Below the pieces are notes generated by a model, which saw only the letters and a list, made by a program, of their open reading frames with translations, did no database searches and was not told the DNA's origin. A stretch of DNA of 64,000 nt from assembly GCA_018970145.1 (NCBI GenBank), contig JAGWWY010000002.1, positions 186,001 to 250,000 of the forward strand, given 5' to 3'. The DNA is from Gammaproteobacteria bacterium (GTDB lineage: Bacteria > Pseudomonadota > Gammaproteobacteria > Steroidobacterales > Steroidobacteraceae). This document shows, piece by piece, positions 44,881 to 52,655 of this stretch (position 1 is its first letter; every line of letters begins with the position of its first letter). Position numbers and translations under genes: made by a program.

Positions 44881-45303
44881 ATGGGAATGAATGTAGGCGG
44901 CAGCGATCAAGGCGCGATGTGTGACATCAACACGACGCCGCTTATCGACGTCATGCTGGTGTTGCTCATCATGTTCATCATCACCATCCCGGTAATGACG
45001 CATGCGGTGAAACTCGACATGCCGCGTCCGACCAACGCGCCACCGCCGCCGGTTCCGCCCGAAGTCATCGACATCGAGATCGACTTCGACGGCACGGTGC
45101 TGTGGAACGGCACGGTCGTCGACAACCTCGACAAACTCGAAACGTTTTTTCGACAAGAGTCGCAGAAAGATCCGCAACCCGAGTTGCACATGCGTCCCGA
45201 CAAGCGCGCGAAGTACGACGTGGTCGCCAAAGTGCTCGCATCGGCGCAGCGCAACCGTATGAAGAAGATCGGCTTCGTCAACGTGGCGGAGTTCCAGGAA
45301 TAA
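44881..45303 (+). CDS. ExbD-type protein, second copy
   Basis: 140 residues. TM helix TTPLIDVMLVLLIMFIITIPVM, again with the membrane Asp, then a proline patch (NAPPPPVPPEV) and a periplasmic domain. In Xanthomonads the second exbD is needed only for some TonB functions; here its specific role is unknown. It follows the first exbD by 24 bases and ends ahead of an intrinsic terminator. Confidence 0.92.
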   Translation: MGMNVGGSDQGAMCDINTTPLIDVMLVLLIMFIITIPVMTHAVKLDMPRPTNAPPPPVPPEVIDIEIDFDGTVLWNGTVVDNLDKLETFFRQESQKDPQPELHMRPDKRAKYDVVAKVLASAQRNRMKKIGFVNVAEFQE

Positions 45304-45340
45304 GGGACGCCGCCGAGTTTGCAGCAGGTCTGGAAATATC

Positions 45341-45377
45341 GTCGCCGCATCCCCAATCGGGTGCGGCGACTTTTTTT
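45341..45377 (+). terminator. Intrinsic terminator between exbD and the repeat-protein pair
   Basis: GTCGCCGCATCCC pairs with GGGTGCGGCGAC around a short loop and is followed by seven T residues (45371-45377). The next gene starts only 13 bases after the T-run, so read-through or regulated termination probably sets its level. Confidence 0.85.
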
Positions 45378-45389
45378 ATGAGGAAAGTC

Positions 45390-46598
45390 ATGAACAAGTC
45401 TGTCGCTCTGATCCCCGCCATGTTGGTCGCCGCCGTGGTTTTCGCGCCCGTCTCGGATGCACAAGCTGCTAAGAATAGTGCGGCAGCCGCCAAAACCTTG
45501 GCCGCGGCCCAAGCGGCCAGTAAGGCGAATCGTTGGGCGGAGTGCAACGCCAAGGCGCGCGACGCGCAAGGTGTGGCTGGCAAGAATGCCTACGACGATT
45601 TCATCGCTAACGAGCTCATCGGTTTCTGCGCGACGCGCTCCAACGATTTCGCCTCGGCGGTGAAGGCCTACGAGACCAACCTCACGTCGCCCTTCGTCGA
45701 CGCGAAGGCGGCACCCGCTCGAACCAAGGCGATCTTGCAGCTGTACTACAGCATGAAGAGCTACCCGAAGGTAATCGAGTATGGTCAAAAGATGATCAAA
45801 GACGGTTCGGCTGACGCCGACACCTACTTGCTTGTCGCGCAGACCTACTACCAGCAGGGCGACAACAAGGCGACGCGTGACTTCGTCGGCAAATGGATCG
45901 CCGATCAGGAGCGTCGCGGCCAGCGTCCGCGAGAGAACGCCATTCAGATGTACGTTACCGCGTGCATGAAACTCAAGGACGAGGCTTGTTCGGCGAAGGG
46001 CTTCGAGAAGCTCGTCACCTACTACCCGAACCCCGCCGGCTGGGCGAATTTGATGCAGTCGTTGTTCGCCAGCCGCAACGACGCCGCGGCCTTCGGCGCG
46101 TATCGACTCGCGATGGACGTGGGCGCGATGGGCGGCTCCTCGGACTATACCGAGATGGCACAGCGCGCCATCGAGCTGAACATCCCGGCCGAGGCACAGA
46201 AGACCCTCGAAGCTGCCTTTGCCAAGAACGCCTTTACCGAGAAGCGCGATATCGATCGCAACACGCGTTTGCTCAATGCCGCCAAGGAGCGTGCCGTCGC
46301 GTCTAAGGCGGCGGTCGCAAAGCAGGAGCGTGAGGCAGCGGCCGGAAAGAGTGGCGATGCCGACCTTGCGGTTGGTCAAGTCCATCTCAGTCTCGGTGAC
46401 TCCGCAAGCGCCGTGAAGGCAATTCAGCGCGGTCTCGCTAAGGGTAATCTGACCAATGCGGCCGAGGCGCAACTCGTTCTTGGCATCGCGCAGCTGCGCG
46501 CCGGTAACAAAGGCGAAGCTACCAAGGCTTTCAAGGCGGTCAAGGGTGACGCGGATCTCGAGCGCGTTGCGAAGCTTTGGGCGCTGCGCGCCAACTAA
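45390..46598 (+). CDS. Secreted tetratricopeptide-like protein A of the tonB locus
   Basis: 402 residues. A signal peptide (MNKSVALIPAMLVAAVVFAPVSDAQA) sends it to the periplasm. The rest is helical with repeated 30-40 residue blocks, e.g. ILQLYYSMKSYPKVIEYGQKMIKDG and LLVAQTYYQQGDNKATRDFVGKW, consistent with TPR/Sel1-like folding, and it ends KLWALRAN. ATG 45390 is preferred over 45378 because AGGAAAG is well placed before it. A homologue follows (46623-47852), suggesting a tandem duplication. Function is unknown; location points to TonB-dependent transport or envelope assembly. Confidence 0.82.
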   Translation: MNKSVALIPAMLVAAVVFAPVSDAQAAKNSAAAAKTLAAAQAASKANRWAECNAKARDAQGVAGKNAYDDFIANELIGFCATRSNDFASAVKAYETNLTSPFVDAKAAPARTKAILQLYYSMKSYPKVIEYGQKMIKDGSADADTYLLVAQTYYQQGDNKATRDFVGKWIADQERRGQRPRENAIQMYVTACMKLKDEACSAKGFEKLVTYYPNPAGWANLMQSLFASRNDAAAFGAYRLAMDVGAMGGSSDYTEMAQRAIELNIPAEAQKTLEAAFAKNAFTEKRDIDRNTRLLNAAKERAVASKAAVAKQEREAAAGKSGDADLAVGQVHLSLGDSASAVKAIQRGLAKGNLTNAAEAQLVLGIAQLRAGNKGEATKAFKAVKGDADLERVAKLWALRAN

Positions 46599-46622
46599 GG
46601 CGTCCGACGAGAGGTGAATTCC

Positions 46623-47852
46623 ATGTCGATGTATCGTCTCAAGCATTGGATCGTCGCTGCCGGACTCGTAGCGGTATTTGCCCCCGCGGCATACGCTCAA
46701 AAAGAGGCGGCCGCCAAAGGTCCCTCCATCAGCAAGGCGGTCGCTAAGCAAGTCAAGGCCGCCCAAGACGCGATCAAAAAAGAGAAATGGGCAGATTGCG
46801 TCGCCGCGCTTCAGTCCACCGAAGCGGTGGCTGACAAGCCCCCCTACGACGTCTTTGCGGTCGCTGAATTGGTCGGTTTCTGTGCCGCACGCAGTGGCGA
46901 TACTGCCGGCGCAGAAGCTGCGTTTTCGAAGGGTCTCGAGGCAGGTTTTCTCGATGACTCCAACCGGCTGGTTCGCTACAAGCAGTTGCTGCAATTGAAC
47001 TATAACTTGAAGGCGTACGAGCGCGCCGCCGGCTTCGGCGAACAGGCTATTGCGGCGGGCAACACCGAAGAGGCTGTGGCACTGCTGACCGCACAGTCGT
47101 ACTACCTGCTCAATGATTTCAAGCGTACAACCAGCTTCATCGACAAGTGGTTGGTCGCTTTGCAGGCGCGCGCGGAGAAGCCCGCAGAAATTGCGTTGCA
47201 GCTGTACGTCAGCTCGTGCTCGAAGCTCGATGACGATACCTGCATTCTCAAAGCCCTCGAGAAGCAACTCGAATTCCATCCGCGGCCGGAAACTCCGGGC
47301 AATGTCACGCTCGTGTTGTTGCGCAACGCGGTCGAAGCCAACACCCTCAACGTGTTCCGTTACGCGTTTGAAGCGGGTGGCATGCGCCGAGGTGAGGATT
47401 ACGCGGAGATGGCGCAGTTATCGATCGAAAAAGGTTTTCCCGGTGAGGCTTTGGCCGTGGTCGAGGCAGGGATCGCGGCCAATGTATTCAACACACCGGC
47501 GTTGACGGATCTCAGCAAGCGGCTCTTGGCCTCCGCCAAGACGCAGGTTGCCGCCGACAAACCAACGCTCGCCAAGCAGGACAGCGACGCTGCGGCGCGC
47601 AAGAACGGCGAGATCGACGTACGGATCGGGCAAGCCTACCTAAGCTACAACGACTACATCAAAGCGGTCAGCAGCATCGAACGCGGTATTGCCAAGGGTG
47701 GCGTGCGCAATGCCAACGAAAGCCAACTGATGTTGGGGATCGCGCGTCTCAAAGCCGGTAACAAGGAGGGCGCTCGGGAGGCATTTGCCGGCGTTCAGGC
47801 CGACCAGACCTTGAAGGACCTCGCACGCCTCTGGACCCTGCGGACGCGTTGA
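46623..47852 (+). CDS. Secreted tetratricopeptide-like protein B, paralogue of the preceding gene
   Basis: 409 residues. Signal peptide MSMYRLKHWIVAAGLVAVFAPAAYA. The same framework as protein A is seen (KWADCVAAL versus RWAECNAKA; LVGFCAARSGD versus LIGFCATRSND; LLTAQSYYLLNDFKRTTSFIDKW versus LLVAQTYYQQGDNKATRDFVGKW; ending LARLWTLRTR versus VAKLWALRAN). The two are co-linear with no large insertion. It ends one base before the convergent small gene at 47853. Confidence 0.82.
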   Translation: MSMYRLKHWIVAAGLVAVFAPAAYAQKEAAAKGPSISKAVAKQVKAAQDAIKKEKWADCVAALQSTEAVADKPPYDVFAVAELVGFCAARSGDTAGAEAAFSKGLEAGFLDDSNRLVRYKQLLQLNYNLKAYERAAGFGEQAIAAGNTEEAVALLTAQSYYLLNDFKRTTSFIDKWLVALQARAEKPAEIALQLYVSSCSKLDDDTCILKALEKQLEFHPRPETPGNVTLVLLRNAVEANTLNVFRYAFEAGGMRRGEDYAEMAQLSIEKGFPGEALAVVEAGIAANVFNTPALTDLSKRLLASAKTQVAADKPTLAKQDSDAAARKNGEIDVRIGQAYLSYNDYIKAVSSIERGIAKGGVRNANESQLMLGIARLKAGNKEGAREAFAGVQADQTLKDLARLWTLRTR

Positions 47853-48221
47853 TCAGCTCTCGACCGCGGCGACCGGGTCATCCTCGGCGCCGCGGTGCGT
47901 GCTTCGCATCACTTCATCGAGCTCGGCGTGCACCGATCGCATCATGCGATCGACGAACGCCTTGCGGCGCGTGTCGCGCTGCAGCGCCGATTTCGGATCC
48001 GGTCGCCATAAATCGACCTCGTTCGCTTTCAGCACTCGCTTTTTGGCCAGCAGCCTCTCGACGGTATCGAGGCGATCCCGCGTCACGGAAAGCTCCTCCA
48101 TCAAGGTCACCGTCATCCAGAGCAGTTTGTCGATAGCCGGGTCGCTGAAGTACTGAGGTTTCTTGCCCTTGGCTACACGCGCGATACGCGGCGCGGTTTT
48201 TTGGGGTTTGCGGGTTGTCAT
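47853..48221 (-). CDS. Small hypothetical protein A, paralogue of 49427-49750
   Basis: 122 residues, no signal peptide or membrane segment. A basic N-terminus is followed by PQYFSDPAIDKLLWMTVTLMEELSVTRDRLDTVERLL, then a charged helical tail (RRKAFVDRMMRSVHAELDEV). The central block is about half identical to small protein B two genes upstream. No known domain was recognised. It is the last gene of a six-gene minus-strand operon and overlaps the methyltransferase gene by 4 bases. The duplicated pair flanks that methyltransferase, suggesting they are its partner subunits. Confidence 0.75.
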   Translation of the reverse strand: MTTRKPQKTAPRIARVAKGKKPQYFSDPAIDKLLWMTVTLMEELSVTRDRLDTVERLLAKKRVLKANEVDLWRPDPKSALQRDTRRKAFVDRMMRSVHAELDEVMRSTHRGAEDDPVAAVES

Positions 48222-49387
48222 CCACCGACTCCGTGCTTAGCCGCGACCAAGATATTCCAGACGAAGCGCTCGGTGTAGTTCATCTGCGTGACGTCCATCG
48301 TTGGCACGAACTCCTCCAGCGCAACTTCCTCGGCGGTAAAGCCGGCACCACGAGCTTCCGCGGTTAGGTCGATACGGGTCATGTATCGGCTGAACGTCTC
48401 GTTGTTGTTGTACGACTCCCAGTTGTGCATGAACTGCTCGATTGGCGTGCGACCACGCGGAATCTCCAGGTGCAGCATCAAGCCGCCTGGTTTCAGTAAT
48501 CGTCGGCACTCGGCGAGGATGCGAAGGAGCGCGGATTTGGAGGTTTCATGCAGCATGATATGCGAGGTCACAAGGTCAAAGCTGTGGTCGCAAAAGTCGG
48601 TGCGCTCGGCGTTCTGTTGACTGAAGTGAATGCGAGCACCGAGCGACTCCGCGCGTGCATGCGCATAGCGTAGGACGGGTGCGCCGACATCAATGCCGTG
48701 CACCTCTGCTTTCGGAAACGCTTTAGCCCAAACGACGGTGCTGTTACCAATCGCGCAACCGAGATCGAGAATTCGCTTTGGCTGGCGCGACGGATGCCGC
48801 TCGCGCAGGTAGGCGAGCAGCGTATTCCCCATCAAATCATTCTCGGCACCGAGTGCACCACCCATGTAAAGGTTGATGCCCTTGTCGTAAATGGCACCGG
48901 CCGCAACGTCATCGGCGGTGAAGTCGGTGTGGTAGCCACCCGGTTGCAGATGGATGTCCGCGGCGGCATGGTAGCGCGGCACCGTCAGGGCCGCGTCGAG
49001 ACGTAGCGAACCTCGCTTGCGCGCGTTGGTCCTCGCGCTCGCTTTTGCGCCTGCCTTAGAACGTGCGCGGTGGATCAACTTGGACCATTCACGTTCGGTG
49101 GGATCGATGACTGACTCCCACAGCAGCTCTTGGCTACGACGCTGCAGCGCGCTCCAAAACTGATAATAGGGCTCGCGCGTCATCCACTCGCGGATCTCCT
49201 GCTCATCGGCGGGGGCTCGACCGTGTTCGGCAGCGAAGAGCGGGGCAACCCGTCGCTCGAAGAGCTGGTAATTACCGGGCATCACTCGCCCGGAGAGGTG
49301 TCCACGCAAGGCACCAACAAAATCTTGTCGAGCTTGCTCGTCGTGCTGCGGCGTCGGTAGCAGCGCGTGCTGCTTGAAATCCTTCAT
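48218..49387 (-). CDS. Class I SAM-dependent methyltransferase with a long N-terminal domain
   Basis: 389 residues. Residues about 200-310 are a Rossmann methyltransferase: ILDLGCAIGNSTVVWAK (motif I), VHGIDVG, then FDLVTSHIMLHE and LLKPGGLMLHLEIPRG (motifs IV-V). An N-terminal helical region of about 190 residues (MKDFKQHALLPTPQH ... YQFWSALQRRSQELLWESV) and a conserved-looking linker (GGYHTDFTADDVAAGAIYDKGINLYMGG) are unusual. The acceptor is unknown; O-methylation in the neighbouring catabolic pathway or modification of a protein partner are both possible. Flanked on both sides by paralogous small genes. Confidence 0.82.
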   Translation of the reverse strand: MKDFKQHALLPTPQHDEQARQDFVGALRGHLSGRVMPGNYQLFERRVAPLFAAEHGRAPADEQEIREWMTREPYYQFWSALQRRSQELLWESVIDPTEREWSKLIHRARSKAGAKASARTNARKRGSLRLDAALTVPRYHAAADIHLQPGGYHTDFTADDVAAGAIYDKGINLYMGGALGAENDLMGNTLLAYLRERHPSRQPKRILDLGCAIGNSTVVWAKAFPKAEVHGIDVGAPVLRYAHARAESLGARIHFSQQNAERTDFCDHSFDLVTSHIMLHETSKSALLRILAECRRLLKPGGLMLHLEIPRGRTPIEQFMHNWESYNNNETFSRYMTRIDLTAEARGAGFTAEEVALEEFVPTMDVTQMNYTERFVWNILVAAKHGVGG

Positions 49388-49426
49388 GCCGGTCGACCTC
49401 CCTGATGGCGAACAGATCGCTCGATG

Positions 49427-49750
49427 CTAGCGCCGGCGGCTGCCGCGTGTGATCCGATCGTCGCGAAATTCGCGGAACGGTCGCAGCAGGCGCTGTGCCA
49501 AGTCCGCACGACGGGCTTGCCGCTCGGCCTCGACGACCTCGTTGGGTTTGTAGGCATCGATCTCTGCGCGGCTCATACCAAGACGTTCTTGCAAAAGACG
49601 CTCGAGGGTATCGATACGATCGAAGGCAACTGCAAGTTCGGTACCGAGGATGACGTAGCCGTCATACAACTGGTCAATCGCAGGATCAGAGAAAACCTGC
49701 GGCCGATGCCCTTTAGGGAATTCGGGTGGCGGCTGGGTCGGGTCGGTCAT
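49427..49750 (-). CDS. Small hypothetical protein B, paralogue of 47853-48221
   Basis: 107 residues. PQVFSDPAIDQLYDGYVILGTELAVAFDRIDTLERLL aligns without gaps to the core of small protein A; both then have an acidic helix and an RR-rich tail (RRADLAQRLLRPFREFRDD). No known domain. ATG 49750 is 2 bases after the VOC gene stop, and a longer in-frame start would overlap that gene. It lies upstream of the methyltransferase, with a 39-base gap. Confidence 0.72.
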   Translation of the reverse strand: MTDPTQPPPEFPKGHRPQVFSDPAIDQLYDGYVILGTELAVAFDRIDTLERLLQERLGMSRAEIDAYKPNEVVEAERQARRADLAQRLLRPFREFRDDRITRGSRRR

Positions 49751-49752
49751 AG

Positions 49753-50643
49753 TCACGCCTCGATGACTTCTATCCACTCACCGGTTGGACCCACACACAC
49801 ACCGGCGCGACGCCCGTAATAGGGCGCTTGCGGCAGCGCCCGTGGGGGGGCGATCCATGGTAGGTCGGACGGCCACGCACTGACAGTAAACGACACCATC
49901 GAAATGGCGGGCGGAAGTTCACCCTCCAAGGCACGCCGGGGCAGGGTGCCAGGGGGCATTCGGTCCGCCTCGATAAAAGACTGACCCTGCAGCGTTAACG
50001 CAGCGAGATCATGTCGTGCATCATCCGGAAGCCCGTGCGCTCGCGAGATCACCGAGATCACCGACGGCACGACGGTAGCCGGCGCGATACCGAAATGACG
50101 AGCGTAGAAATCGTTGATCGCAGCACAGGACTCGCCGCCCAAGATCACGATGAAAACGCGATCGACATAGTGCTTCGGGTCCGGTGTATCGAATTCAGGC
50201 AGCTTTTCTTTGAAAGACGTGAGATAGATCGACTCCTTCGCCGGTCCGAGCGCCTGCATCGCGCGGATCTTGTCTGAAAACGACAGGTCAGCCGGCGGAC
50301 CGATGATATCGAAGGGCGAGCCGATCAGGCGCGCCGCGATGCCGTCGGTGTCTTGCACCATGAACTCGGCGGCATTCCAACCCATGTGGCGGAAGGCGAC
50401 GTACTCGTGATGCGGGCGACTTTCGACAAAGCGCAAAAACGTTTGACCATCACCGCCCGGTAACATCAGCGCATAGCGGCGCCCCGCGAGCTTTGGCAGG
50501 TTCCAAAGGTTGGCCTGTGCAGGCGACAAGCGTCCGTGATCGACCAACTGATAGCCGAGATGCAAATGATACGAATCGATCATGTGTTGCAATTCGGGCG
50601 CGGCAATCGTCACACACGTAATCGGTCCTAAAGTGCTGCTCAT
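49753..50643 (-). CDS. VOC-superfamily protein (glyoxalase/dioxygenase fold)
   Basis: 296 residues. Two VOC-like beta-alpha-beta-beta-beta modules are visible: ITCVTIAAPELQHMIDSYHLHLGYQLVD near the N-terminus and DRVFIVILGGESCAAINDFYARHFG near 170, ending GVCVGPTGEWIEVIEA. VOC enzymes include ring-cleaving dioxygenases, glyoxalases and epimerases. A His/Glu metal site is only partly apparent, so the activity is uncertain. It sits in the CoA-transferase/isochorismatase operon, its start overlapping the isochorismatase stop by 4 bases. Confidence 0.72.
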   Translation of the reverse strand: MSSTLGPITCVTIAAPELQHMIDSYHLHLGYQLVDHGRLSPAQANLWNLPKLAGRRYALMLPGGDGQTFLRFVESRPHHEYVAFRHMGWNAAEFMVQDTDGIAARLIGSPFDIIGPPADLSFSDKIRAMQALGPAKESIYLTSFKEKLPEFDTPDPKHYVDRVFIVILGGESCAAINDFYARHFGIAPATVVPSVISVISRAHGLPDDARHDLAALTLQGQSFIEADRMPPGTLPRRALEGELPPAISMVSFTVSAWPSDLPWIAPPRALPQAPYYGRRAGVCVGPTGEWIEVIEA

Positions 50644-51284
50644 CGAGGAAGACTCCGCAAGTAATCGAGCACATCGGCTAACGAGGCGACCTCGGCGTAC
50701 TTGGCCTGCAGGTCGAACAGGTTAGCCTCATGCGGACCCGGGGCGCGATCACCCACGGCTTCACGCACCACAACGGGGACGAAACCGTGCTGGCAACAAT
50801 CGACGGTACTCGCGCGAACGCAGCCGCTCGTGGAGAGTCCCGCGATTAGGACCGTGTCTACCTGCAACGCCGTCAGCGTCGAGGCGAGCGAAGTGCCGAA
50901 GAAAGCACTCGCATATTGCTTCGAGATGACGGTCTCGCCCGCTACGGGCTCGAGACCCTCCGCGAACGCCGCGAGATCCGGGTGCGCACCGGCTTCGAAG
51001 CAGGCCAGTGCCGGCACTTTGCGAAAGAACACGCCGCCATCGCGACCACCCGGCTGATACACCACGTTGGTATGAACGATCGGGATACCGGCGGCGCGTG
51101 CGCCGTTTAACAGCGTGACGCAATCGGTCCGAGCCTGCTCGACGCCGGCGTAAAGCGGCGAGTCCGGCACGAGATAAGCGCTTACGAAGTCGATCACCAA
51201 CAGAGCGGGACGACGCCCGGGTGCGAGGCGCTGTCCGAAGCCGCCGCGCGCGTAGTTGTCCTGTAACGATTCGCCGGTGTTCAT
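50640..51284 (-). CDS. Isochorismatase-fold amidohydrolase (cysteine hydrolase), copy 1
   Basis: 214 residues. The family triad is present: Asp32 (ALLVIDF), Lys122 (VISKQYASAFFGT) and Cys155 (LSTSGCVRAST). The superfamily includes N-carbamoylsarcosine amidase, maleamate amidohydrolase, ureidoacrylate amidohydrolase and nicotinamidase. Because a second copy and hydantoinase subunits lie in the same locus, a carbamoyl or half-amide substrate is likely; this is inference. Overlaps both neighbours by a few bases. Confidence 0.87.
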   Translation of the reverse strand: MNTGESLQDNYARGGFGQRLAPGRRPALLVIDFVSAYLVPDSPLYAGVEQARTDCVTLLNGARAAGIPIVHTNVVYQPGGRDGGVFFRKVPALACFEAGAHPDLAAFAEGLEPVAGETVISKQYASAFFGTSLASTLTALQVDTVLIAGLSTSGCVRASTVDCCQHGFVPVVVREAVGDRAPGPHEANLFDLQAKYAEVASLADVLDYLRSLPR

Positions 51285-52498
51285 CAGATGACCTTTGCCG
51301 CACGCAATTGTGCGAGTCGTTCCGCGGTGTAACCGAGCAACTTCGTGTACACGGCATCGTTGTGTTGACCGAGCTCCGTCGGCGCAGGGGTGCGAATGCT
51401 GCCCGGAGTCTCGGAGAACTTCGGCACCGTATTTTGCATGCGAAGCTCGCCGAAATACGGGTGCTGCGTCGTCACGATCGCATCGCGCGCTTTAAAGTGC
51501 GGATCCTCGAGCATTTCCGGAGCACGATAGATCTGACCGGCTGGCACACCGAACTGATCCATCAATTCCAGTACCTGCTTGGTGTTCATGGTTGAGGTCC
51601 ACGCCTCGATCAAGCCATCGAGCAGTTTTTGATTGGCGCCGCGGGCTTGATGGTTGACGAAGCGTGCGTCTTTCGGCCACTCATTTTGACCCATGGCCTC
51701 ACACAGACGTGCGAAGACGGTGTCCTGATTCGCTGCGATCAGCACCAGTCCATCGCAAGTTTTGTACACATTCGACGGAGCGACATTCGGCAAGATCGCA
51801 CCAGTGCGCTCGCGGATATAGCCGGTCTTGTCGTACTCGGTGATCAAAGATTCCATCATCGCGAGCACCGCCTCGTACAAGGCCGAATCGACCACCTGTC
51901 CGCGGCCGGTTTTCTCACGATAGTGCAGAGCGGCGAGCGCACCCAAGCAGGCGAACGTGGCGGCCAACTCATCGCCGATGCTAATGCCCATGCGCGAGGG
52001 TGGCGTGGACGGATCGCCGCAGACATAACGCAGACCGCCCATCGCTTCACCGACGGCGCCGAAACCGGCACGGTGCGAGTACGGTCCGTTTTGACCGTAA
52101 CCGGATACGCGGATCATGATCAAACGAGGATTGATCTTGCTCAGCTCGTCGTAGCCACAATTCCATTTCTCCATCGTGCCGGGACGAAAGTTTTCGAGCA
52201 CGAAATCCGCTTCTTTGACCAACTCCTTTAACACGCGTTGGCCTTCGTCCTGACGCATGTCTAGCGTGATGGCCTGCTTGTTGCGGGCGACGACCGGCCA
52301 CCAGAGCGACGGTTCACCGGCCTTCTGTCGTCCCCACACCCGCAGCGGATCGCCTTGACCCGGCGGCTCGATCTTGATGACTTCCGCACCCAAGTCGCCG
52401 AGTAGCTGCCCGCAGAAAGGTCCCGCTAGCAACGTGCCCAACTCCAGCACGCGAAGATCGGCAAGGGGGCCACGCTTGAAATTCGGTTCGGCGGTCAT
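51284..52498 (-). CDS. Class III (CaiB/BaiF) CoA-transferase, second copy
   Basis: 404 residues. Family core: LADLRVLELGTLLAGPFCGQLLGDLGAEVIKIEPPGQGDPLR. At the place where the usual nucleophilic Asp is found, this protein reads AGFGAVGEAMGG (Gly147, Glu151), unlike Asp140 of the copy at 7568-8770; the downstream RMGISIGDELAA segment is conserved. First gene of the minus-strand operon. Divergent from the HMG-CoA-lyase homologue, with which it probably forms a CoA-activation/cleavage pair. ATG 52498 gives the usual N-terminus; longer frames cross the divergent gene. Confidence 0.85.
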   Translation of the reverse strand: MTAEPNFKRGPLADLRVLELGTLLAGPFCGQLLGDLGAEVIKIEPPGQGDPLRVWGRQKAGEPSLWWPVVARNKQAITLDMRQDEGQRVLKELVKEADFVLENFRPGTMEKWNCGYDELSKINPRLIMIRVSGYGQNGPYSHRAGFGAVGEAMGGLRYVCGDPSTPPSRMGISIGDELAATFACLGALAALHYREKTGRGQVVDSALYEAVLAMMESLITEYDKTGYIRERTGAILPNVAPSNVYKTCDGLVLIAANQDTVFARLCEAMGQNEWPKDARFVNHQARGANQKLLDGLIEAWTSTMNTKQVLELMDQFGVPAGQIYRAPEMLEDPHFKARDAIVTTQHPYFGELRMQNTVPKFSETPGSIRTPAPTELGQHNDAVYTKLLGYTAERLAQLRAAKVI

Positions 52499-52655
52499 GA
52501 TCGGCAATACCTCGGCGGTCGAAGGGTTCGAATGAGCAGAAATGTCACGGGGTTTGTACCGAGTGACGTTTGTCCGGTCAAGGATGCCTCGACGATCACA
52601 CACGAGGCGGTTAACGGGGTTAGAATGCATTGCGGAGTGGATGTCAGGAGGCTCG

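Noticed and set aside
44907-47279. 790-codon open frame antisense to exbD and the repeat proteins
   Set aside because: It is a shadow of GC-rich codon bias in three well-supported plus-strand genes. No domain, signal peptide or ribosome site was seen.
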